Assembly (NCBI GenBank): GCA_017476965.1
Contig: JAFUXX010000030.1
Location: forward strand, 1-18,940
Direction of reading: 5' to 3'
From: Kiritimatiellia bacterium
GTDB taxonomy: Bacteria > Verrucomicrobiota > Kiritimatiellia > RFP12 > UBA3636
Length of the DNA: 18,940 bases
Shown: in pieces, positions 9,973 through 16,517 of the stretch
Layout: each line of letters starts with the position of its first letter
How positions within the stretch are numbered: the first letter of the stretch is position 1
The notes under the pieces: generated by a model
The model's database searches: none
The model's input: only the letters and a program-made list of their open reading frames with translations
Told to the model about the DNA's origin: nothing
Made by a program: the position numbers and the translations under genes

Positions 9973-12888
9973 ATGACACCGCAAGAGCAGAAACAGGCTG
10001 CACGCGACTTTGTCGCGTTCTGGACCGGAAAGGGCTACGAAAAAGGCCAGACTCAACCCTTTTGGATCGGATTGCTCCGCGTTCTTGGCGTGGAACATCC
10101 CGACCAGGGCTGCATCGAGTTCGAGGACAAGGCCCATATCGACGCCGCCCACGGCTTCATCGACGGCTACATTCCCGCGACCCACGTCCTCATCGAACAG
10201 AAGAGCCTCGGCAAGAACCTCCGCGCCGGCATCCCGCAATCGGACGGTTCGGTCCTCAAGCCCTACCAGCAGGCCCTGCGCTACTCCCAGCAGCTGCCCT
10301 ACTCGCTGCGGCCCCGGTGGATCGTCACCTGCAACTTCGCCGAGTTCGACATCTACGACATGGAGCGGCCCAACGCCGAGCCGGAACGCCTTCTCCTCCA
10401 AGACCTCCCGAACGAATGCTACCGCCTTTCGTTCCTCGTCGACACGGGCAGCGAGAACATCCGCCGCGAGGAGGAGATTTCCAAGGCCGCCGGCGACGTC
10501 GTGGGCGACATCCACGCCGGTCTTCTCGCGAACTACCGCGACCCGGCGAACCCGGCCTCCCTGAAGTCTCTCAACGAACTTTGCGTCCGGCTCGTGTTCC
10601 TTCTCTACGCGGAGGACGCCGGCATTTTCCCGCGCCTCCTCTTCCACGACTATCTCGCGCGCCACCGCTCCCGCGCGCGGGCGGCGCTCGTCGACCTCTT
10701 CAAGGTTCTCGACACGCCGCCGGACAAGCGCGACCCCTACCTTGACGGAGACCTTGCCGCCTTCCCGTATGTCAACGGGGGCCTCTTCGCCAACGAGAAC
10801 GTCGAAATTCCGCAACTTGACGAAACGACCCTCGATCTCATCCTCAAGCGCGGCTCCGAGGACTTCGATTGGAGCGGCATTTCGCCGGTCATCTTCGGCG
10901 CGGTGTTCGAGTCCACCCTCAACCCCGAGACGCGGCGCAAGGAGGGGATGCACTACACGAGCGTCGCCAACATCCACAAGGTCATCGACCCGCTCTTCCT
11001 CGACGCGCTCAAGGCGGAACTCGCCGACATCAAGCGCGAGCCCGGGAAAAATGTCCGTGACGCCGCCCTGCGCGCATTCACCGACCGCCTCGCCTCCCTC
11101 ATATTCCTCGACCCCGCGTGCGGATCAGGCAATTTCCTCACCGAGACCTACATCTGTTTGCGCCGCCTCGAAAACGAAGCCCTCGCCCTGTTCCTCGGCG
11201 GCCAGTCCATCCTCGATTTCGACGGCTCTCTCGTCAAAGTCGGCATCCGCCAGTTCCACGGCATCGAATACAACGACTTCGCCTGCCGCGTCGCGCAAAC
11301 CGCCCTCTGGATCGCCGAGAACCAGATGCTCCGCGAAACCGAAACGCTCCTGCATCGCAACCTCGACTTCCTCCCCCTCAAGACCTACGACGGAATCGTC
11401 GAAGGCAACGCGCTCCGCCTCGACTGGAACGCGCTCGCGCCGCACTTCGACTACATCATGGGCAACCCGCCGTTCGTGGGCGCGATGCTGGCAACGGACG
11501 GACAAAAAGAGGACATGGCCGCCGTCTTCGGAAAAGACTGGAAAGGCCTCGGCGAATTGGACTACGTGGCGGGCTGGTACAAAAAGGCCTTCGACTACAT
11601 GGCCGCGCACCCCGCCACGCGCGCCGCGCTCGTTTCCACCAATTCCGTCACGCAGGGTCAGGCCGTCGCGAGCCTGTTCGGCCCGCTCATGGAGCAGGGA
11701 CTTTCCATCGACTTCGCGCACCGCACCTTCCGCTGGGACAGCGAAAGCAACTCCAAGGCCCATGTCCATTGCGTGATCGTGGGGTTCTCGTGTCGGGGCG
11801 CGGGCATCTCTGGGGGCGCGGGCATCTTGCCCGCGGAACCGTCTCCTTGCGCCGCCTCGCGGGCTGGAAGCCCGCGCTCCGACAAGCCCCTTTTCGCAGG
11901 CGAGCGCATGACGCTCGTCCCGCACATCAACGCCTACCTTCTCGCCGCGCCGGACGTGGTGATCGGGAATCGCTCCGCGCCCCTCTGCGACGTGCCGCCG
12001 ATGCACTTCGGCAACATGCCGCGCGACGGCGGGGCGCTCCTGCTCTCCCCGGAGGAGCGCGACGAACTGCTCGCCGCCGAACCGCAGGCCGCGCCGCTCG
12101 TCCGCCCGATCCTGGGCGCCGAGGAATTCATCAAGGGCCGCAAACGCTATTGCCTCTGGCTCGTCGGCGCCTCACCCGCGCTCCTCAACCGCTGCCCCCG
12201 CGTCCTCGACCGCATCCGGCGCTGCCGCGACTTCCGCCTCGCGAGCAAAGCCGCCTCCACGCGAAAGTTCGCCGAAACACCGGCCCTCTTCTGCCAGATC
12301 ACGCAGCCCGAAGGCAAGGACTACATCGCCGTTCCCCGCGTTTCCTCCGAATCGCGTCGCTATATCCCCATGGGATTCCTCACGGCGGAAACAAAGGTCA
12401 CCGACCTTCTCCAAATCATCCCCTCTGCCACGCTCTACCATTTCGGCGTGCTCACTTCGAACGTGCACATGGCGTGGATGCGCGCGGTCGCGGGCCGGCT
12501 CAAGAGCGACTACCGCTACAGCAAGGACATCGTCTACAACAACTTCCCGTGGCCCGCTGGGGGCGCGGGCATCTTGCCCGCGGAATCACAGGCTGGAGAC
12601 TCTGGGGGCGCGGGCATCCTGCCCGCGGAATCGCGGGCTGGAAGCCCGCGCTCCGACACCGCCGCAACCGCCCAGGCGATCCTCGACGCCCGCGCCAAGT
12701 ATCCCGATTCGACTCTCGCCGACCTCTACAATGAACTTACCATGCCGCCGGACTTGCGCGCCGCGCACCAGGCCAACGACCGCGCGGTGATGGCCGCCTA
12801 CGGCTTTTCGACGAAGATGACCGAATCCGAATGCGTCGCGGAACTCTTCAAGCGCTATCAAGCGCTCGTCGCGCAAAAGAATCCCTAG
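9973..12888 (+). CDS. MmeI-like single-chain restriction-modification enzyme (type IIG/IIL)
   Basis: 971 aa. Order of parts: an N-terminal nuclease-like domain with D64...E75-Q-K77 (PD-(D/E)xK pattern, as in MmeI D...E-x-K); a helical linker (~150-330); an adenine methyltransferase with motif I LDPACGSGNFL (D380-) and motif IV NPPF (498-501); a target-recognition region (~640-860) with INAYLLAAPDVVIGNRSAPLCDVPPMHFGNMPRDGG and YIPMGFL; and the family C-terminus (RYSKDIVYNNFPWP, then ADLYNELTMPPDLRAAHQANDRAVMAAYGF). Such enzymes methylate one strand of an asymmetric site and cut at a distance, so no separate specificity subunit is needed. Two Gly/Ala/Pro-rich inserts, at ~607-637 and ~862-895, come from dispersed DNA repeats and fall in linkers; the frame stays open. 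All key motifs are intact, so it may be active. Recognition sequence unknown. Confidence 0.9.
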   Translation: MTPQEQKQAARDFVAFWTGKGYEKGQTQPFWIGLLRVLGVEHPDQGCIEFEDKAHIDAAHGFIDGYIPATHVLIEQKSLGKNLRAGIPQSDGSVLKPYQQALRYSQQLPYSLRPRWIVTCNFAEFDIYDMERPNAEPERLLLQDLPNECYRLSFLVDTGSENIRREEEISKAAGDVVGDIHAGLLANYRDPANPASLKSLNELCVRLVFLLYAEDAGIFPRLLFHDYLARHRSRARAALVDLFKVLDTPPDKRDPYLDGDLAAFPYVNGGLFANENVEIPQLDETTLDLILKRGSEDFDWSGISPVIFGAVFESTLNPETRRKEGMHYTSVANIHKVIDPLFLDALKAELADIKREPGKNVRDAALRAFTDRLASLIFLDPACGSGNFLTETYICLRRLENEALALFLGGQSILDFDGSLVKVGIRQFHGIEYNDFACRVAQTALWIAENQMLRETETLLHRNLDFLPLKTYDGIVEGNALRLDWNALAPHFDYIMGNPPFVGAMLATDGQKEDMAAVFGKDWKGLGELDYVAGWYKKAFDYMAAHPATRAALVSTNSVTQGQAVASLFGPLMEQGLSIDFAHRTFRWDSESNSKAHVHCVIVGFSCRGAGISGGAGILPAEPSPCAASRAGSPRSDKPLFAGERMTLVPHINAYLLAAPDVVIGNRSAPLCDVPPMHFGNMPRDGGALLLSPEERDELLAAEPQAAPLVRPILGAEEFIKGRKRYCLWLVGASPALLNRCPRVLDRIRRCRDFRLASKAASTRKFAETPALFCQITQPEGKDYIAVPRVSSESRRYIPMGFLTAETKVTDLLQIIPSATLYHFGVLTSNVHMAWMRAVAGRLKSDYRYSKDIVYNNFPWPAGGAGILPAESQAGDSGGAGILPAESRAGSPRSDTAATAQAILDARAKYPDSTLADLYNELTMPPDLRAAHQANDRAVMAAYGFSTKMTESECVAELFKRYQALVAQKNP
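11791..11884. repeat. Dispersed GC hairpin repeat inserted in the MmeI-like gene, copy 1
   Basis: The ends TGTCGGGGCGCGGGC (11791-11805) and GCCCGCGCTCCGACA (11870-11884) are inverted repeats matching at 14 of 15 positions. Inside are a second left-end start (from 11811), the hairpin CGCGGGCA-TCT-TGCCCGCG and the hairpin GCGGGCT-GGA-AGCCCGC. It is translated as GAGISGGAGILPAE...SRAGSPRSD and lies after the VIVGFS strand, where homologues of this family continue straight into the recognition domain. Exact ends are uncertain because no uninserted relative was compared. Confidence 0.75.
12557..12657. repeat. Dispersed GC hairpin repeat inserted in the MmeI-like gene, copy 2
   Basis: Two left-half units (from 12557 and from 12603) each carry CGCGGGCA-TCT/TCC-TGCCCGCG, and the element ends with GCGGGCTGGAAGCCCGCGC TCCGACA (to 12657). 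It is translated as GGAGILPAESQAGDSGGAGILPAESRAGSPRSD, directly after the conserved NNFPWP block. As in copy 1, a partial left unit precedes a full unit. Confidence 0.75.
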
Positions 12889-12918
12889 CCGCACGTTCCC
12901 TTCCCGCTCCGTCCCTGC

Positions 12919-12924
12919 TAAAAT
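12919..12924 (+). promoter_or_regulatory. Possible -10 box for a leaderless transcript
   Basis: TAAAAT ends 7 bp before the ATG at 12932. The -35 region at 17 bp (TTCCCT) is poor. If used, the mRNA would start at or next to the start codon. Confidence 0.3.
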
Positions 12925-12931
12925 TCCCGGC

Positions 12932-13075
12932 ATGACCGCCCGGCCGAAACAACCCCGCCGCGAGAATCCGGCGACGCCTCCGCCGGCATCCGCTCCGGCG
13001 AACCCGTCGCCGCTCTCCGAATACCTCGTCGCGCGGGCTCGGTTCTACCGCCGCCGGCATGTTCCTTCTCCATGA
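12932..13075 (+). CDS. Small proline/arginine-rich ORF coupled to the RhuM-like gene
   Basis: 47 codons from ATG 12932 to TGA 13073-13075, whose last bases overlap the next gene's ATG (ATGA at 13072-13075). The product is basic and proline-rich (MTARPKQPRRENPATPPPASAPANPSPLSEY...) with an aromatic/arginine C-terminus (ARFYRRRHVP). No domain is recognised. It begins 43 bp after the MmeI-like gene's stop. Overlap coupling and an upstream TAAAAT favour a real small gene, but it may be the remnant of a longer gene or chance coding. It is below usual size cut-offs. Confidence 0.35.
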   Translation: MTARPKQPRRENPATPPPASAPANPSPLSEYLVARARFYRRRHVPSP

Positions 13076-13518
13076 AAACTCCCTCTCCCCAACCTTCCGA
13101 AACCCCCGTCGTTCTTTACCAGACCGAGGACGGAACCGTCCGCGTTTCCGCGCTCGTCCAGGACGAAACGCTGTGGCTCACGCAGGCCGCAATGGCGGCG
13201 CTGTTCGATGTCGCGCCGCAAAACATAACCTACCACCTGAAACAGGTTTACGAGTCGGACGAATTGCGCGAAGAGGCAACTTGTAAAGAAATTTTACAGG
13301 TTCAAAATGAAGGAGGACGCAAGGTTTCACGCTCCCGAAAATTCTATGACCTCGACGCCATCATCGCCGTCGGCTATCGCGTGAATTCCAAGCGCGCCAC
13401 GCAATTCCGCATCTGGGCGACCGGCGTCCTGCGCGAATACGAACTCTTCAACCGGACCCAGCGGATCGACTCCGACTTCGACAAGCTCGTCCGCGCTGCT
13501 TCCCGCCACAACCCATGA
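13072..13518 (+). pseudogene. RhuM-family protein, C-terminally truncated
   Basis: 148 aa. Residues ~13-125 match the RhuM/virulence-protein family: VVLYQTEDGTVRVSALVQDETLWLTQAAMAALFDVAPQNITYHLKQVYESDEL, then ATCKEILQVQNEGGRKVSRSRKFYDLDAIIAVGYRVNSKRATQFRIWATGVLREY. Full-length members are typically over 300 aa and continue with 'lvkGF.lnderLk' after LREY; here the match stops and a short unrelated tail (ELFNRTQRIDSDFDKLVRAASRHNP) ends the frame. The N-terminal module is a predicted DNA-binding/antirepressor-like unit. The sharp loss of homology suggests a deletion that fused the 5' half to other sequence. It starts inside the small ORF's stop and its own stop overlaps the next start (ATGA). 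Confidence 0.75.
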
Positions 13519-13838
13519 ACGCCATTTTCTGCATCCTTCTCGTGCCGATGCTCGCCATTTGCGCGCTGTTCCGGTTCAATCCAGGCGCGGCGGGAGAATG
13601 GGTGCTGCATCTGTTGCTGGCGCTCAAACTCGACAAAAAACGCTTCCGCGTTCTCCGCAACGTCATGCTCCCCACGGACGACGGAACCACGACGCAGATC
13701 GACCACGTCGTCGTCAATCCGGAACAGGTTTCCGAAGTGGCCGACACGATTCTCGCCTGGCAGGCGACGCTCACCCGCGAACGCAAGGCGGCGCACGTGG
13801 CGAACCTCCGCAAGAACCACCCCGCGAAACGCCCCTGA
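13515..13838 (+). pseudogene. NERD (nuclease-related domain) protein with internal deletion
   Basis: 107 aa. It opens with a membrane helix (MNAIFCILLVPMLAICALF), then GEWVLHLLLALKLDKKRFRVLRNVMLPTDDGTTTQIDHVVVN, which is the start of a NERD domain. In intact members this continues with 'sPyGifViETKn..GWIfG', carrying the catalytic-site residues. Here it jumps to PEQVSEVADTILAWQATLTRERKAAHVANLRK, which resembles the far C-terminal segment of the same proteins (about 200-230 aa in full). So roughly 100 internal residues, including the E-x-K site, appear to have been removed in frame. The product should lack nuclease activity. Overlap with the RhuM-like stop suggests both were once in one transcript. 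Confidence 0.7.
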
Positions 13839-13915
13839 ATGCCGGTCGGCGTGCCGTTCGCGATTGCGGCCGGCGGCGAACCGCATGTCCCGGCCGAAGC
13901 AGTTCGCTGGCGGTT

Positions 13916-13944
13916 TTGCCAAGGCGGGCGAAGTCTGGTAGGAT
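13916..13944 (+). promoter_or_regulatory. Promoter of the methyltransferase-nucleotidyltransferase-pseudopilin operon
   Basis: TTGCCA (13916-13921), 17 bp, TAGGAT (13939-13944). Transcription would start near 13951, about 20 nt before the ATG at 13971. Confidence 0.55.
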
Positions 13945-13970
13945 TCGCGCCGTCAGCGACCCGTCAATCC

Positions 13971-15212
13971 ATGCAATCCCCGTTTTCAAGCGAACCGAGC
14001 AAACTGGTGATCACTTGCTCTCCCGGCGTGGCGCCGGTCCTTGCTCGCGAAATCTCCGAAATGTCGTTCGAAGTGGGGGACGTGAGGGACACTTCGGTCG
14101 AAACCGAGGGCACGCTGGCGGACTGCGTCCGGCTCAACATGCGCCTGCGCACCGCGCACCGCGTGCTTTACGCGCTGGACGTCTTCCGCGCCCGCCGGGC
14201 GGACGACGTCTACGACGAGCTCGTCGCCGTGCCGTGGGAGCGCTATCTCGACCCCGACGGCTACTTTTCGGTCGACCGCTCGGTCGAAAACGTCCCGGCG
14301 ATCCGCAACACGAACCTCCCGGCGCTCAAGGTCAAGGACGCGATCGCCGACCGCATGCGCAACGCAACCGGCCGCCGCCCCGACTCGGGCAAGGAACGCA
14401 CCGACGCGTGCGTGTTCCTGCACTGGGCCGGGGAGCGCGCTTCGGTGTACATCGACACGACGGGGCAGTCGCTTTCGTTCCGCGGGTACAGGGAGGCTTC
14501 CTCCGAGGCCCCGCTCCGCGAATCGCTCGCCGCGGCGCTGATCCTCTCCTCGGGCTGGAACCGCCGCGGGGCGTTCCTCAACCCGATGTGCGGCGGCGGC
14601 ACGCTGGCGATCGAAGCCGCGTGGATCGCGCAGAACCGCGCGCCGGCGCTGCTGCGCGAGAATTTCGCCTTCATGCACCTGGCCTGCTACGAGCCCGGGG
14701 TGTGGACCGACGTCCGCGCCGCGGCGCTGCGCGACTGGGAAGCGGGGCGCGCGGCGGCCAAGTGCGGCATTTTCGCTTCGGACGTGGACGAAGCCGCGGT
14801 GCGGGCCGCCCGCGCCAACGCCGCCACCGCCGGGTGCGGCGACGCCATACGGTTCGACACGTGCGACGTGCTCGATTCGCCGGTGCCGGTTTCCGCCGAA
14901 CGCGGCGCGGCGATCCTCAACCCGCCGTACGGCGGGCGCATCGGCGACCCGGTGCGCCTGCGCGACACGTACGAGGACGTGGGCGCCTTCCTCGCCATGG
15001 CCGCGGACGCGAACTGCGACGGTTTCGTGTTCACGGGCAACCCCGAGCTGGCCGACGCCGCGGGGCTGCTTTGCGAGCGCTGGCGGACGTTTTATTCCGG
15101 CGCGCTCGAATGCCGCCTCCTCGAAAACCCGTCCCTTTCCTCTTCGGCGCGCCGCCGTTTCTCGCGCCGCAACCCGGGGAGAAAACTCCCGCCACAGCCA
15201 CAACAGCCATGA
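13971..15212 (+). CDS. rlmL: THUMP-domain rRNA guanine-N2 methyltransferase, RlmL-like
   Basis: 413 aa. The N-terminus (KLVITCSPGVAPVLAREISEMSFEVGDVRDTSVETEG) begins a ferredoxin-like/THUMP RNA-binding unit running to about residue 165; the block GQSLSFRGYREASSEAPLRESLAAALILSSGW leads into a Rossmann methyltransferase with NPMCGGGTLAIEAAWIA (204-) and the catalytic NPPYGGRIGD (317-). This matches RlmL/YpsC-type enzymes that make m2G in 23S rRNA. It corresponds to the single-domain form (~380-410 aa), not the 700-aa RlmKL fusion of enterobacteria. ATG 13971 was chosen over an in-frame ATG at 13839 because the extension is unlike the family and precedes the promoter. The last ~25 residues are basic and disordered. 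Its TGA overlaps the next ATG. Confidence 0.9.
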   Translation: MQSPFSSEPSKLVITCSPGVAPVLAREISEMSFEVGDVRDTSVETEGTLADCVRLNMRLRTAHRVLYALDVFRARRADDVYDELVAVPWERYLDPDGYFSVDRSVENVPAIRNTNLPALKVKDAIADRMRNATGRRPDSGKERTDACVFLHWAGERASVYIDTTGQSLSFRGYREASSEAPLRESLAAALILSSGWNRRGAFLNPMCGGGTLAIEAAWIAQNRAPALLRENFAFMHLACYEPGVWTDVRAAALRDWEAGRAAAKCGIFASDVDEAAVRAARANAATAGCGDAIRFDTCDVLDSPVPVSAERGAAILNPPYGGRIGDPVRLRDTYEDVGAFLAMAADANCDGFVFTGNPELADAAGLLCERWRTFYSGALECRLLENPSLSSSARRRFSRRNPGRKLPPQPQQP

Positions 15213-16087
15213 ACGTTTCGCTAGTCGTCCTCGCCGCCGGCATGGGCAGCCGCTACGGCGGCCTGAAGCAGATGGACCCCATCGGCCCGGCCGGGCAGTT
15301 CATTCCCGACTACAGCGTCGGCGACGCCCTCGCCGCCGGCGTTTCGCGCGTCGTGTTCGTGATACGCCGCGACATCGAAAAGGATTTCCGCGACATCGTG
15401 GGCCGCCGCTGGGAGTCGCGCGCCGACGTGCGGTACGCGTTCCAGCGGCTCGACGACGTGCCGGCCGGCTTCTCCGTGCCCCCGGAACGCTCCAAGCCCT
15501 GGGGCACGGGCCAGGCGCTTCTCTGCGCCCGCGAGGAGGCCGGCGACGCCGCCATCATGGTGAACGCCGACGACTACTACGGCCCGGAAGGCTACGCGCT
15601 CTTGAAGCGCAAGCTCGAAGACACCGCCGCCGACCCGCAGGCCCACGCCATGGTCGCGTACCGACTGGACAAGACGCTTTCGGCGAACGGCACCGTGTCC
15701 CGCGGCATCTGCCACGTGGACGCCGCCGGCAACCTCGACAAGCTCGTCGAAAAGACCGCGCTCGCGCGCCGCGAGGACGGCGCCATCCGCGACGATTCGG
15801 GTCCCGAGACGTTTGCGGACGACACCCCGGTTTCGATGAACCTCTTCGGTTTCAAGCGCCGGTTCCTCGACCAGCTCGCGGAGGACTTCCCCCGCTTCCT
15901 CGCCAAGTACGGCACGGTCCCGAAGTCCGAGTTCCAGGTGCCCACCGCGCTCGCGTCGCGCATGCGCCGCGGCGAGGCGTCCGTCGCCGTCCTGCGCACT
16001 TCGGCCCGCTGGTACGGCGTGACGTCGCGCGCCGACAGGCCGGAAGTCGCCGCGTTCCTCGCCACCGTGCCCGACCCGCTGGCGTGA
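15209..16087 (+). CDS. Sugar-phosphate nucleotidyltransferase-like protein
   Basis: 292 aa. The N-terminus LVVLAAGMGSRYGGLKQMDPIGP is the nucleotide-binding signature of NTP transferases (GxGxRxGG-x-KQ), and 'AAIMVNADDYYGPEGYALL' supplies the metal-binding aspartates. Later blocks NGTVSRGICHVDAAGNLDKLVEKT and VSMNLFGFKRRFLDQL fit a stand-alone nucleotidyltransferase of about this size. These transfer a nucleotide onto a sugar-1-phosphate; the sugar and nucleotide are not identifiable here. It is translationally coupled to the methyltransferase (ATGA) and followed 1 bp later by the pseudopilin gene. A cell-surface carbohydrate role is likely in general terms only. Confidence 0.83.
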   Translation: MNVSLVVLAAGMGSRYGGLKQMDPIGPAGQFIPDYSVGDALAAGVSRVVFVIRRDIEKDFRDIVGRRWESRADVRYAFQRLDDVPAGFSVPPERSKPWGTGQALLCAREEAGDAAIMVNADDYYGPEGYALLKRKLEDTAADPQAHAMVAYRLDKTLSANGTVSRGICHVDAAGNLDKLVEKTALARREDGAIRDDSGPETFADDTPVSMNLFGFKRRFLDQLAEDFPRFLAKYGTVPKSEFQVPTALASRMRRGEASVAVLRTSARWYGVTSRADRPEVAAFLATVPDPLA

Positions 16088-16088
16088 C

Positions 16089-16517
16089 ATGAAGGCCGCC
16101 GCTTTCACGCTCGTCGAAGTGCTGATCGCCCTCGTCATCGTGGTGACGATGGGCGCCGTGGTGGCTCTCAACGTCTTCGACCACCCGCAGAAGGGGCGCC
16201 AGGCCGCTGCCAAGATGCAGCTCTCGGCGTTCAAGACGGCGCTCGAACTCTACGCCGCGGACAACGGCTTCCTCCCGACGCGCGCGCAGGGCCTGCGCGC
16301 GCTCGTCGAAGCCCCGCTCACGGAGCCCGTGCCGCGCCATTACCCGCCGCACGGGTACCTCGACGGCGTCGCCGTGCCGGACGACCCGTGGGGCCGCCCC
16401 TACGCCTACATCGTGCCGGGTTCGTCCGGCGAGGCGTTCGAGGTGGTCTGCTACGGTTCCGACGGCGAAGAGGGCGGCGAAGGCTGGGCCGAGGACCTCT
16501 CTTCCTCGCGGCCCTGA
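16089..16517 (+). CDS. gspG: GspG-type major pseudopilin
   Basis: 142 aa. A very short basic leader MKAAA is followed by the prepilin segment FTLVEVLIALVIVVTMGAVVALNVF: glutamate at +5 and a long hydrophobic helix. The residue before the cleavage site is Ala, where most type IV prepilins have Gly. The body has GspG hallmarks: a run aligning with 'aldlYr.Dng.yPt..qGL.aLv' (ELYAADNGFLPTRAQGLRALVEAP), DPWGRPYAYIVPG, and YGSDGEEGGEGWAEDL, the calcium-site region. Major pseudopilins polymerise in the inner membrane/periplasm as part of a type II secretion system. No other secretion genes are nearby. It starts 1 bp after the nucleotidyltransferase stop. Its 3' end overlaps the convergent HAD gene by 67 bp. 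Confidence 0.88.
   Translation: MKAAAFTLVEVLIALVIVVTMGAVVALNVFDHPQKGRQAAAKMQLSAFKTALELYAADNGFLPTRAQGLRALVEAPLTEPVPRHYPPHGYLDGVAVPDDPWGRPYAYIVPGSSGEAFEVVCYGSDGEEGGEGWAEDLSSSRP

Noticed and set aside
9721..10977. - strand open frame of 418 codons opposite vapC and the MmeI-like gene
   Set aside because: No recognisable motif, spans two well-supported genes and is the usual GC-rich antisense frame.
9973..12888. DISARM-type (DrmMI) methyltransferase
   Set aside because: No DISARM partner genes (helicase, DUF1998, phospholipase-like) are near, and the N-terminal D...E-x-K plus the recognition and C-terminal blocks match the MmeI-like single-chain enzymes.
13839..13970. 44-codon N-terminal extension of the RlmL-like protein
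   Set aside because: It lies across the promoter at 13916-13944 and is unlike the family; the conserved region starts just after ATG 13971.
13986..15203. - strand open frame of 405 codons antisense to the RlmL-like gene
   Set aside because: Arg/Val-rich shadow without motifs, opposite a clear methyltransferase.
13559..15208. Extension of the nucleotidyltransferase frame upstream to 13559
   Set aside because: It is an Arg-rich shadow of the RlmL-like and NERD genes; the nucleotide-binding signature starts right after ATG 15209.
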